Below, piece after piece: positions 1-5,716 of a DNA stretch of 7,765 nucleotides; within the stretch, counting starts at the first letter, position 1; every line of letters begins with the position of its first letter. A program made the position numbers and the translations under genes. The notes beneath the pieces are model-generated. The model ran no database searches, had not been told where the DNA came from, and saw nothing but the letters and a program-made list of their open reading frames with translations. Source of the stretch: an uncultured Rubellimicrobium sp. Its GTDB lineage: Bacteria > Pseudomonadota > Alphaproteobacteria > Rhodobacterales > Rhodobacteraceae. The DNA lies in the NCBI GenBank assembly GCA_902805995.1, contig CADCUU010000074.1, positions 1 through 7,765 on the forward strand, in the 5' to 3' direction.

Positions 1-1686
1 CATCGCGGGGGATTCATAGGTCGAGTACATGTAGGGGGTCTGGGCCTCGAACTCGGCGCCGCAGGTGTCGATCCGCTTGAACACAGCGGTGACGCCCAGC
101 CGCTCGCGGGCGCGGCGGACCTGGCCCTCCTCGCGGCCCGTGAGCTTGGCGAGGCGGGCGTCGGTGAAGCCCATCATCTTGAGGTCGCGCAGGCCGGATT
201 CGGTGACGGGGAGGCCGTCGCGGCGGATGCGCGCCTCGGTGTCCACGATCTCCCGGATGCGGGCGAGGAACCAGGGGTCGTACTTGGTGACGGAGTTGAT
301 CTCGTCGTCCGAAAGGCCGTGGCGCATGGCCTGAGCAATGGTGCGCAGGCGGTCGGGCGTGGCCTTCGACAGGGCGGCGACGACGGCGGACTTGTCGGGC
401 GCGCCAGGGATCGAGACCTCGTCGAAGCCGGTCAGGCCCGTCTCCATGGAGGCGAGGGCCTTTTGCAGCGATTCGTGGATCGTGCGGCCGATGGCCATCG
501 CCTCACCGACCGACTTCATGGCGGTGGAGAGTTCGGGCTTAGCGCCGGGGAACTTTTCGAAGGCGAAGCGGGGGATCTTGGTGACGACGTAGTCGATGGT
601 CGGCTCGAACGACGCGGGCGTCACCTTGGTGATGTCGTTGTCGAGCTCGTCGAGAGTGTAGCCTACCGCGAGCTTGGCCGCGATCTTGGCGATGGGGAAA
701 CCGGTGGCCTTGGAGGCGAGCGCGGAGGAGCGCGACACGCGGGGGTTCATCTCGATCACAACCATGCGGCCGTCGGCGGGGTTGATGGCCCACTGGACGT
801 TGGAGCCGCCCGTTTCCACCCCGATCTCGCGCAGGACGGCGATGGAGCCGTTGCGCATCGCCTGGTATTCCTTGTCCGTCAGCGTGAGCGCGGGGGCGAC
901 GGTGATGGAATCCCCGGTATGGACGCCCATCGGGTCCACGTTCTCGATGGAGCAGACGATGATGGCGTTGTCCGCGCGGTCGCGGACCACCTCCATCTCG
1001 AACTCCTTCCAGCCCAGGAGGCTCTCGTCCACGAGGATCTGCCCCACGGGCGAGGCGTCCATGCCGGTGCGGCAGAAGTGCTCGTATTCCGCGCGGTTGT
1101 AGGCCACGCCGCCGCCGGTGCCGCCCAGGGTGAAGGCGGGACGGATGATCGCGGGCAGGCCGATATGCTCCAGCGCGTCCATGGCGAGCGCGACGCCCGC
1201 GGCGAGGTCGCGCTTGCCGGACGTGCCCATGGGGGCGGTGATGATCTCGGCCTTGGGGTTCTCGATGCCGATGCGGTCCATCGCCTCGCGGAAGAGCTTG
1301 CGGTCCTCGGCCATCTCGATGGCTTCGCGCTTGGCGCCGATCAGCTCCACGTTGAACCTGTCGAGCACGCCCATGTCCGCGAGAGCGAGCGAGGTGTTGA
1401 GGCCGGTCTGCCCGCCCATGGTCGGCAGCAGCGCGTCGGGGCGCTCCTTCTCGATGATCTTCGCCACGACCTCAGGGGTGATGGGCTCGATGTAGGTGGC
1501 GTCGGCCATCTCCGGGTCGGTCATGATCGTGGCGGGGTTGGAGTTGACCAGGACGACCCGGTAGCCTTCCTCCCGCAGGGCCTTGCAGGCTTGGGCGCCG
1601 GAATAGTCGAACTCGCAGGCCTGCCCGATGACGATGGGGCCCGCTCCGATGATCATGATGCTCTTGATGTCGGTCCGCTTCGGCAT
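1..1686 (-). CDS. carB: Carbamoyl-phosphate synthase large subunit, N-terminal half (partial)
   Basis: CarB makes carbamoyl phosphate from bicarbonate, ATP and ammonia supplied by the CarA glutaminase, feeding pyrimidine and arginine synthesis in the cytoplasm. The visible 562 codons cover the carboxyphosphate ATP-grasp half and part of the oligomerisation region. Seen motifs: [17 protein letters not shown] (14-30), [15 protein letters not shown] (48-62), [10 protein letters not shown] (88-97), Arg129 in EDRK as in E. coli, FTLGGTGGG (185-193), [15 protein letters not shown] (246-260) and [10 protein letters not shown] (312-321). Compared with recalled E. coli numbering, motifs after residue ~150 are shifted by 13, so there is a short insertion around residues 145-165; this seems usual for alphaproteobacterial CarB. 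The full protein should be about 1,100 residues, and the gene runs off the left edge. The ATG at 1686 follows a GGGGGA ribosome-binding site and matches the family start (MPKRTDI). Confidence 0.98.
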   Translation of the reverse strand, partial: MPKRTDIKSIMIIGAGPIVIGQACEFDYSGAQACKALREEGYRVVLVNSNPATIMTDPEMADATYIEPITPEVVAKIIEKERPDALLPTMGGQTGLNTSLALADMGVLDRFNVELIGAKREAIEMAEDRKLFREAMDRIGIENPKAEIITAPMGTSGKRDLAAGVALAMDALEHIGLPAIIRPAFTLGGTGGGVAYNRAEYEHFCRTGMDASPVGQILVDESLLGWKEFEMEVVRDRADNAIIVCSIENVDPMGVHTGDSITVAPALTLTDKEYQAMRNGSIAVLREIGVETGGSNVQWAINPADGRMVVIEMNPRVSRSSALASKATGFPIAKIAAKLAVGYTLDELDNDITKVTPASFEPTIDYVVTKIPRFAFEKFPGAKPELSTAMKSVGEAMAIGRTIHESLQKALASMETGLTGFDEVSIPGAPDKSAVVAALSKATPDRLRTIAQAMRHGLSDDEINSVTKYDPWFLARIREIVDTEARIRRDGLPVTESGLRDLKMMGFTDARLAKLTGREEGQVRRARERLGVTAVFKRIDTCGAEFEAQTPYMYSTYESPAM

Positions 1687-1719
1687 TCTGTCCCCCAAAC
1701 CCCGGCGCAAATCGACGCG

Positions 1720-1747
1720 CTTATAGACAGGACGGGCGGCACCGCAA
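1720..1747 (-). promoter_or_regulatory. Candidate sigma-70 promoter for carB
   Basis: On the minus strand a TTGCGG -35 element (1742-1747) is separated by 16 bases from a TATAAG -10 element (1720-1725; five of six match TATAAT). Transcription would start near 1712, giving a leader of about 26 bases before the carB ATG, which leaves little room for attenuation or a riboswitch. It suggests carB is transcribed separately from the SMR gene upstream. The -35 match is only moderate. Confidence 0.55.
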
Positions 1748-1796
1748 GGCTGCCTGGGTCACGAAACCCCGAATTCGCGGAAGGCGCAAAGGACCG

Positions 1797-1826
1797 CGCG
1801 GGCCCGGCCTTCCCGTGGCCCCCGCG
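1797..1826 (-). terminator. GC-rich hairpin after the SMR gene, possible terminator
   Basis: Ten bases beyond the SMR stop codon the sequence folds into a stem of CGCGGG with CCCGCG (1797-1802 and 1821-1826), continued by GGCC with GGCC (1806-1809 and 1817-1820), with a three-base bulge and a seven-base loop. On the minus strand it is followed only by a weak T-rich stretch (GTCCTTTG), so it may be an imperfect terminator. Its position just before the carB promoter fits transcript separation. Confidence 0.5.
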
Positions 1827-1835
1827 GTTGCGTGG

Positions 1836-2171
1836 TCAATGAGAGGATGTCGTCGAGAACAGGTGCATCACGGCAATGCCCGAGCACACGAGCGCAAGGC
1901 CGCAGATCGCCGGAAGGTCCAGCCGCTGGCCGAAGACGAAGTAGCCCACGAGCGCGATGTTGACGATGCCGAAGCCCGACCATGTCGCGTAGGCCACGCC
2001 CAGCGGCACATGGCGGAGCGCGAGCGACAGGAACCAGAAGGACAGGCCGTAGCCCACCACCACGCCGAGCGAGGGCCAGAGCCGGGTGAACTGATGGCTG
2101 GCCTGGATGCAGGCGGTTCCGAAGGTCTCGAACAGGACGGTGAGGACGAGGAAACCGAGGGCTGGCGACAT
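1836..2171 (-). CDS. Small multidrug resistance (SMR) efflux protein, EmrE-like
   Basis: A 111-residue four-helix inner-membrane protein of the SMR family, whose members work as dual-topology dimers exchanging protons for cationic drugs such as quaternary ammonium compounds. It aligns along its whole length with recalled EmrE. The essential membrane glutamate is Glu15 (EmrE Glu14), Trp64 sits in AYATWSGFGI (EmrE Trp63), and Tyr41 and Tyr61 match EmrE Tyr40 and Tyr60. FTRLWPS (28-34) and FGQRLDLPAI (80-89) are almost identical to EmrE. EmrE Tyr4 is not conserved and EmrE Lys22 is replaced by Gln23, so substrate range may differ. The pattern favours the drug-exporter branch over the guanidinium (Gdx/SugE) branch. 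The ATG at 2171 is preceded by GGAAGGA at six bases; an in-frame TTG at 2192 would put that site inside the gene. A short-leader promoter lies upstream. Confidence 0.92.
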   Translation of the reverse strand: MSPALGFLVLTVLFETFGTACIQASHQFTRLWPSLGVVVGYGLSFWFLSLALRHVPLGVAYATWSGFGIVNIALVGYFVFGQRLDLPAICGLALVCSGIAVMHLFSTTSSH

Positions 2172-2202
2172 GGTCGATCCTTCCGCACCCAAGATGCCGC
2201 GG

Positions 2203-2231
2203 ATATGAGTGACGTAAGGTCATTCTGTCAA
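2203..2231 (-). promoter_or_regulatory. Sigma-70 promoter for the SMR gene
   Basis: The minus strand carries a perfect TTGACA -35 box (2226-2231), a 17-base spacer and a TCATAT -10-like hexamer (2203-2208). Transcription would begin near 2196, about 25 bases before the SMR start codon. The spacer contains a near-palindrome, TGACC-TTA-CGTCA (2210-2222), placed where a repressor could block RNA polymerase. The -35 box is strong and the -10 box is weak. Confidence 0.65.
2210..2222 (-). promoter_or_regulatory. Possible operator in the SMR promoter spacer
   Basis: A 13-base inverted repeat with TGAC/GTCA arms and one mismatched pair (TGACCTTACGTCA on the minus strand) lies wholly between the -35 and -10 boxes. 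Outer ATGA/TCAT bases (2205-2208 and 2220-2223) extend the symmetry slightly off-centre. No regulator gene is next to it. Short palindromes arise by chance, so this is tentative. Confidence 0.3.
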
Positions 2232-2271
2232 GGCGCGTCTGGTGGCGGGCCGTCCCGGCGGGCGGTCCAGC

Positions 2272-2290
2272 GCCAACTCTGAGCCAACTC
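2272..2290 (+). repeat. Direct repeat GCCAACTC, 11-base period
   Basis: The octamer GCCAACTC occurs at 2272-2279 and again at 2283-2290, one helical turn apart, in the intergenic region between the SMR gene and the GlsB-like gene. Such spacing suits side-by-side binding of a regulator to one DNA face. It lies about 25 bases upstream of the EcfG-like -35 element. Function is inferred from position only. Confidence 0.4.
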
Positions 2291-2315
2291 CGCGACGTCG
2301 CAGGTGCCTCCCATC

Positions 2316-2341
2316 GGAACCCGGCCGGGCCGGTACGGGTT
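2316..2341 (+). promoter_or_regulatory. EcfG-like (general stress) promoter candidate with overlapping dyad
   Basis: GGAAC (2316-2320) is followed after 18 bases by GTT (2339-2341). This fits the alphaproteobacterial EcfG/RpoE2 consensus of GGAAC, 16-17 bases, CGTT, except that the C is G here. It would place a transcript start near 2348, about 64 bases before the GlsB-like start codon. The same bases form a dyad, AACCCG (2318-2323) with CGGGTT (2336-2341), containing an inner CCGGC/GCCGG palindrome, so a repressor or activator site is an equal alternative. No sigma-70 promoter was recognised for this unit. Confidence 0.4.
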
Positions 2342-2411
2342 GTCCCGCCGCAACGACGCAGATCCCTCGCGGCCCCGATGAGGGGACCCGACTCCCATCA
2401 AGGACGCGACC

Positions 2412-2666
2412 ATGGGCATTCTCTGGACCATCATCGTCGGCTTCGTGGCCGGCATCCTCGCCAAGCTGATCCATCCGGGGCGCAACGAGCCCCAGGGCTT
2501 CGTCCTGACCACCATCCTCGGCATTGTCGGCGCCTTCCTCGGCACCTGGCTGGGGCAGGCGCTGGGCTTCGATGCCGCGAACAACGGCGTGGGGATCATC
2601 GGCGCCACCATCGGCGCGATCATCGTCCTCGTCATCTGGGGCGCGCTGGCGCGTCGCCGGACCTGA
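2412..2666 (+). CDS. GlsB/YeaQ/YmgE-family stress-response membrane protein
   Basis: An 84-residue inner-membrane protein of the transglycosylase-associated (GlsB/YeaQ/YmgE) family. These small proteins are often stress-induced; their biochemical role is unknown. Three hydrophobic segments are visible at about residues 2-20, 29-50 and 58-79, each rich in small residues (GFVAGILAK, LGIVGAFLG, GIIGATIGAII), and the protein ends in a basic ARRRT tail. Length and the opening MGIL...GILAK...PG match recalled E. coli YeaQ closely. The ATG at 2412 is preceded by AAGGAC at a suitable distance. The YidB-like gene begins 28 bases after its stop, so the two probably share a transcript. An EcfG-like promoter candidate upstream would agree with a stress role. 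Confidence 0.93.
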   Translation: MGILWTIIVGFVAGILAKLIHPGRNEPQGFVLTTILGIVGAFLGTWLGQALGFDAANNGVGIIGATIGAIIVLVIWGALARRRT

Positions 2667-2694
2667 ACCGCATTGCAGCATAAGGATAACTGAC

Positions 2695-3258
2695 ATGGCA
2701 CGTAGTGGCCTTCCTTCGATGACCGCTCTCCTCGGCCTTCTGGCCGTGGCGGGCTACCAGAACCGTGACAAGATCCAGGACATGGTCCGCCAGCGCCAAG
2801 GCGGCGGCATGGGTGGAATGGGCGGCCTCGGTGGCCAGTCCGGCAGCATGGGCGGCGGCATGGGCGGCCAGATGGGCGGAATGGGCGGCAGCATGGGGGG
2901 CGGTCTCGACGGCATCCTGGGCAGCCTGTTCGGCGGCGGCGCGGGTGCCGGAATGGGTGGCGGGTCCACGGGCGGCGGCCTGGGCGGCCTCCTCGGCGGT
3001 GGCCTGGGCGAGCTTGACCAGCGCTTCCGTCAGACGGGCCACGGGCAGGCCATGGATTCGTGGGTCGGCACCGGCCCGAACCGTGACATGCAGCCCCACG
3101 ACCTCGAAGCGGCGCTGGGTCCCGACGTGATCGAGGACCTGACCGAGTCGACCGGGCTGTCGCGCCAGGAGATCCTCCAGCGCCTGTCGCGCGAGCTGCC
3201 CCATGCGGTGGACCAGTATACCCCGCACGGCCGGCTGCCCCAGTCGCACGAGTTCTGA
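2695..3258 (+). CDS. YidB/DUF937-family protein with Gly/Met-rich linker
   Basis: A 187-residue protein of unknown biochemical function. Residues 1-35 hold a short hydrophobic stretch (ALLGLLAVAGY, 11-21) and a basic helix. Residues 36-104 are low-complexity, built of GGM, GGGMGG and GGL units, with LDGILGSLFG (71-80) embedded. Residues 105-183 match the YidB C-terminal fold: DSWVGTGPNR (121-130), then DLEAALG, TGLSRQEILQRLS, LPHAVDQYTPHGRLP. Recalled E. coli YidB (132 residues) has the same order of motifs but lacks the long linker. The ATG at 2695 follows AAGGA at eight bases; longer in-frame starts would run through the GlsB-like gene. It is probably cotranscribed with that gene and is followed by a strong terminator. 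The hydrophobic N-terminus may be a membrane anchor, but no signal-peptide cleavage site is evident. Confidence 0.88.
   Translation: MARSGLPSMTALLGLLAVAGYQNRDKIQDMVRQRQGGGMGGMGGLGGQSGSMGGGMGGQMGGMGGSMGGGLDGILGSLFGGGAGAGMGGGSTGGGLGGLLGGGLGELDQRFRQTGHGQAMDSWVGTGPNRDMQPHDLEAALGPDVIEDLTESTGLSRQEILQRLSRELPHAVDQYTPHGRLPQSHEF
2805..3010 (+). repeat. In-gene GGCGGC/ATGGGCGGC low-complexity repeat
   Basis: Imperfect, closely spaced copies of ATGGGCGGC-type 9-mers and GGCGGC/GGCGGT 6-mers encode the Gly/Met-rich linker of the YidB-like protein. Units are not identical and spacing varies in multiples of three, so the reading frame is kept. Such tracts can change length by slippage, so linker length may differ among strains. 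Confidence 0.75.
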
Positions 3259-3284
3259 CGTTTCTGTCCTGACGGACGGACGAG

Positions 3285-3317
3285 GGGGCGGGCCATCACG
3301 GTCCGCCCTTCTTCGTT
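3285..3317 (+). terminator. Rho-independent terminator after the GlsB-YidB unit
   Basis: GGGCGGGCC (3286-3294) pairs with GGTCCGCCC (3300-3308) in a nine-base stem with one G-T wobble and a five-base loop (ATCAC). It is followed by TTCTTCGTT. It begins 27 bases after the YidB-like stop codon. This is the best terminator in the window. Confidence 0.85.
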
Positions 3318-3378
3318 GCGTGGGTGTCGGGCTTGGGAGCCGAGCCGTCGCGGCGGCGCATTGACCCCCGGGTTGGCT

Positions 3379-3395
3379 CCGCATAGCCCATGCGG
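3379..3395. repeat. Short perfect inverted repeat (CCGCAT/ATGCGG)
   Basis: CCGCAT (3379-3384) and ATGCGG (3390-3395) are perfect inverted arms around a five-base centre. It lies in the 216-base stretch between the terminator and pabB, where I find no convincing gene or promoter. It could be a protein site or a small RNA hairpin; nothing distinguishes these. Confidence 0.4.
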
Positions 3396-3486
3396 CGGCG
3401 AAGACAGGGTTCCTTCGCTTGGCCCCTGGGATCGGTCGCCCGACGTGAGAATCTGCTCCTGCCTTTCCTTCGCCTGCGCAGCGCGA

Positions 3487-3520
3487 CCGGGTGGATGCCC
3501 GGGGACGGCCCGCGCCCCGG
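3487..3520 (+). promoter_or_regulatory. Two mutually exclusive hairpins ahead of pabB
   Basis: CCGGG (3487-3491) can pair with CCCGG (3498-3502), while CCGGGG (3499-3504) can pair with CCCCGG (3515-3520). The two stems share bases 3499-3502, so only one can form. The second ends 13 bases before the pabB ATG, which has no clear ribosome-binding site. This could influence translation, but such pairings are common in DNA this GC-rich. Confidence 0.25.
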
Positions 3521-3533
3521 CCGGGTGCTGCGC

Positions 3534-4655
3534 ATGAGGCAGGTCATCGTCGAGCATGGCCCCGGCGGCCGCCCCGCGTCCTTTGCGACCCCGCAGGAGG
3601 TCGTCACCGCCCGGACCCCGGACGAGGTGCTGCCGGCGCTCCAACGGCTCGACGCCGCGCGGGCGGAGGGAGCCTGGGCCGCGGGCTGGATCGCCTACGA
3701 GGCGGGGGCAGTGTTCGAGCCCCGGCTTTCGGGCGTGATGCGCGGGGAGGGGCCGCTCCTTTGCATGGGGCTGTTCGACGGTCCTGCCGAGGTCGTGGAG
3801 GGCGAGCCGGGCCCCGTGGCGCTGTCGCCCCCGGAGCCGTTGACCCCGCGCGCGGACTACGACCGCGCCATCGGGGCGGTGCTGGGCTACATCGCGGCGG
3901 GCGACTGCTATCAGGTGAACCTGACCTTTCCGCTGGAGGCTCGGCTTTCAGGCGATCCGCTGGACTTGTGGCGAAGGCTCCTCTCCGGGCGGCCCGCAGG
4001 CGGTGTCCCCGGCCACGGCGCCTATGTCGATCTGGGGGTAGGGCCGGTCGTGGTGTCGCTGTCGCCGGAGCTGTTCTTCCGGGTCGAGGGCGGCGTGATC
4101 GCGACGCGGCCCATGAAGGGCACCGCGCCACGCGACCCCGACCCCGCACGGGACGAGGCGCTCGCGGCGGAGCTTTTCGCGTCGGAGAAGGCGCGGGCCG
4201 AGAACCTGATGATCGTGGACCTTCTGCGCAACGACATCGCGCGGATCGCGCGTCCCGGCAGCGTCCGGGTGCCCGCGCTCTATGCCATGGAGCGGTACCC
4301 GACGGTGCACCAGATGACCTCCACCGTGACGGGGAAGCTTGAGGAGCCCGCCTCGCTGTCGCGCCTCATGCCCGCGCTGTTTCCCTGCGGGTCGGTTACC
4401 GGGGCGCCCAAGATCCGCGCCATGCAGATCATCCGGGAGTTGGAGCCCCATCCGCGCGGTGTCTACTGCGGGACGGTGGGCTGGATGGCGCCGCACGGCG
4501 CTTGCGACTTCTCGGTCGCGATTCGCACGCTGACGGTCGAGGGCGGGCGCGTGACGCTGAACGTGGGCGGGGGCGTGGTGGCCGATTCCACCGCGCAGGG
4601 AGAATGGGAGGAGGCGCTGTGGAAGACGCGCTTCGTGGGGCCGGCGCTGGGGTGA
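3534..4655 (+). CDS. pabB: Aminodeoxychorismate synthase component I
   Basis: PabB converts chorismate plus ammonia to 4-amino-4-deoxychorismate, the first committed step of p-aminobenzoate and folate synthesis, normally with ammonia from the PabA amidotransferase. The 373-residue protein shows the chorismate-binding domain: GDCYQVNLTFPLEA (123-136), SPELFF (177-182), PMKGTAPR (193-200), SEKARAENLMIVDLLRND (217-234), PCGSVTGAPKIRAMQII (284-300) and GGGVVADS (346-353). Lys195 in PMKGT marks PabB; anthranilate synthase TrpE has Ala there. Glu179 and Lys195 are spaced like E. coli Glu258 and Lys274. The ATG at 3534 opens the family-like MRQVIVEHGPGGRP; the preceding in-frame codons (3390-3533) have poor codon bias and are rejected. 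No strong ribosome-binding site is seen, and an in-frame GTG at 3525 is possible. pabC follows nine bases after the stop; pabA is not in the window. Confidence 0.95.
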   Translation: MRQVIVEHGPGGRPASFATPQEVVTARTPDEVLPALQRLDAARAEGAWAAGWIAYEAGAVFEPRLSGVMRGEGPLLCMGLFDGPAEVVEGEPGPVALSPPEPLTPRADYDRAIGAVLGYIAAGDCYQVNLTFPLEARLSGDPLDLWRRLLSGRPAGGVPGHGAYVDLGVGPVVVSLSPELFFRVEGGVIATRPMKGTAPRDPDPARDEALAAELFASEKARAENLMIVDLLRNDIARIARPGSVRVPALYAMERYPTVHQMTSTVTGKLEEPASLSRLMPALFPCGSVTGAPKIRAMQIIRELEPHPRGVYCGTVGWMAPHGACDFSVAIRTLTVEGGRVTLNVGGGVVADSTAQGEWEEALWKTRFVGPALG

Positions 4656-4664
4656 GCGGCTGAG

Positions 4665-5297
4665 ATGGACGAGCTGATCCGGGGCGGGGCCGAGCCGGAA
4701 CTTCGGCTGATCGAGACGCTGGGCTGGGACGGCGCGCGCCCGTTGCGCGAGGAGCGCCATCTGGCTCGGATGGCTCGGGGGGCCGGGGCCCTGGGTTGGC
4801 GGTTCGATGGGGGCGCGGCGCGGGCGGTCCTGCGAGAGGGACGCGGGAGCGCGGCGCGGCTGCGGCTCACGATGGGGGCGGACGGGGCCTTCGAGGTGAC
4901 GGAGGGGCCGCTGCCGGTTCCGGCTGCGCTCTGGCGGGTGCGGGTCCATCCGGTGCGGCTGTCCTCCGCCGATCCCTGGCTGCGGCACAAGACGACGAAC
5001 CGGGCGCTCTACGACGAGGCGCGGGCCGCGCTGCCCAAGGGCACTGACGAATGGCTGTTCCTCAACGAACGGGGTGAGGTCTGCGAGGGGACGATCACGA
5101 CAGTCTTCTTCGACCGGGGGGAGGGGCTGCGGACGCCGCCGCTGAGCTGCGGCTGTCTGCCGGGAGTCCTGCGAGAGGAGATGCTGGAGACGGGCGCCGC
5201 GCGGGAGGGGCTACTGCGGGCCGACGATCTGGGGCAGGTTCGGCTCTGGGTCGGAAACGCGCTGCGGGGGATCGTGCCTGGGGTGCTGGAAACCTGA
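4665..5297 (+). CDS. pabC: Aminodeoxychorismate lyase-like class IV aminotransferase (short form)
   Basis: Probable PabC, a PLP enzyme that removes pyruvate from aminodeoxychorismate to release p-aminobenzoate, acting directly after PabB. The 210-residue protein carries the class IV PLP fold: the Schiff-base lysine is Lys109 in RHKTTNRALYDEA, Glu141 lies in NERGEVCEGTITTVFF (134-149), TPPLSCGCLPGVLREEML is at 157-174, and VGNALRGIVP (196-205) closes the fold. E. coli PabC is about 269 residues, so this is a compact version with a shortened N-terminal domain. It starts nine bases after the pabB stop with no strong ribosome-binding site, suggesting translational coupling. Sequence alone cannot exclude another class IV transaminase, but the pabB context makes lyase activity the best reading. 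Confidence 0.87.
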   Translation: MDELIRGGAEPELRLIETLGWDGARPLREERHLARMARGAGALGWRFDGGAARAVLREGRGSAARLRLTMGADGAFEVTEGPLPVPAALWRVRVHPVRLSSADPWLRHKTTNRALYDEARAALPKGTDEWLFLNERGEVCEGTITTVFFDRGEGLRTPPLSCGCLPGVLREEMLETGAAREGLLRADDLGQVRLWVGNALRGIVPGVLET

Positions 5298-5357
5298 CTT
5301 GGCGGAGGGGCGGCACGCGGGCATGGCTGGGCCATTCACCGTAACGCGAGTTTTTTC

Positions 5358-5621
5358 ATGATCCCGAGAGTGCTGCGCCTGTTTGCTGTCGTCCTTCTTC
5401 CTGCCGCGCCTGCCTTGGCGCAGCAGTCGCCCGAGGCGGGCGTGATCCGCTCCTTCATGGAGGGGTGCCTCCAGAGTTCGGGCGGCGACGCGCAGTCGCG
5501 GGAGACCTGCAAATGCACCGCCAAGCTGATTTTTCCGGGCTCTGAGACGGCCGGTGAGATGGACCCGATGGCCGCCATGGCGCAGTGTTCCCCGGGGATG
5601 CGGGCGCTGATGGGAGGCTGA
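5358..5621 (+). CDS. Small exported protein with four cysteines, function unknown
   Basis: An 87-residue protein I do not recognise. Residues 1-22 look like a Sec signal peptide: a basic start (MIPRVLR), a hydrophobic core (LFAVVLLPAAPAL) and an ALA-Q cleavage region, predicting export to the periplasm. The mature part of about 65 residues has four cysteines, Cys37, Cys51, Cys53 and Cys77, with a CKC pair. Even numbers of cysteines in an exported protein suggest disulfides or possibly metal binding. Third codon positions are GC-rich like its neighbours, supporting a real gene. The ATG at 5358 comes straight after six T bases with no clear ribosome-binding site, but it gives the best signal peptide. 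It lies between pabC and aspS on the same strand, with no functional link evident. Confidence 0.7.
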   Translation: MIPRVLRLFAVVLLPAAPALAQQSPEAGVIRSFMEGCLQSSGGDAQSRETCKCTAKLIFPGSETAGEMDPMAAMAQCSPGMRALMGG

Positions 5622-5644
5622 GCGACGGGGGCTGAGCAACGGGG
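5617..5644 (+). repeat. Tandem 14-base repeat at the end of the exported-protein gene
   Basis: GCTGAGCGACGGGG (5617-5630) is followed directly by GCTGAGCAACGGGG (5631-5644), with one mismatch. The first copy contains the TGA stop codon of the small exported protein; the second repeats an in-register-like TGA. It looks like a simple tandem duplication. No role is evident. Confidence 0.7.
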
Positions 5645-5661
5645 CCCGGCCGCGCCTTCGC

Positions 5662-5690
5662 TTGACTTCCCCGGCCCTTTGCGATGGATC
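5662..5690 (+). promoter_or_regulatory. Candidate sigma-70 promoter for aspS
   Basis: CTTGACT includes a TTGACT -35 box (5662-5667), a style common in Rhodobacteraceae promoters. A 17-base spacer leads to TGGATC (5685-5690), a poor -10 match. Transcription would begin near 5697, about 20 bases before the chosen aspS start, which leaves the ribosome-binding site at 5704-5710 on the message. The -35 part is convincing and the -10 part is not. Confidence 0.45.
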
Positions 5691-5716
5691 GGCGCGATCA
5701 TCCGAAGGAGCCGCTC

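Noticed and set aside
319..1842. 507-codon plus-strand open frame opposite carB
   Set aside because: The minus strand encodes unmistakable CarB motifs over the same bases. The opposite frame is His/Gly/Asp-rich antisense typical of high-GC genes.
2172..2192. TTG start seven codons upstream in the SMR gene
   Set aside because: The GGAAGGA site lies inside this extension and properly serves the ATG at 2171, which gives the EmrE-like length.
2805..3010. CRISPR-like or minisatellite array
   Set aside because: Units are short, imperfect and in frame within a YidB-family gene; there are no unique spacers or conserved repeats.
3361..3389. TTGACC with a TAGCCC or CATAGC -10 as the pabB promoter
   Set aside because: The -10 match is poor at any allowed spacing and the leader would be about 140 bases; not strong enough to annotate.
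3296..3391. 31-codon minus-strand open frame between the YidB-like gene and pabB
   Set aside because: No ribosome-binding site, mixed codon bias, and its end lies inside the terminator stem.
3390..3533. 48-codon N-terminal extension of pabB
   Set aside because: Its third positions are much less GC-rich than pabB proper, and the family N-terminus begins at 3534.
5323..5356. ATGGC/GCCAT hairpin and T6 run as a terminator for pabC
   Set aside because: The hairpin is only five pairs and sits 15 bases before the T run, so the two do not form one intrinsic terminator.
5684..5716. Upstream in-frame ATG for aspS
   Set aside because: It would translate the GAAGGAG ribosome-binding site and add residues absent from the family.
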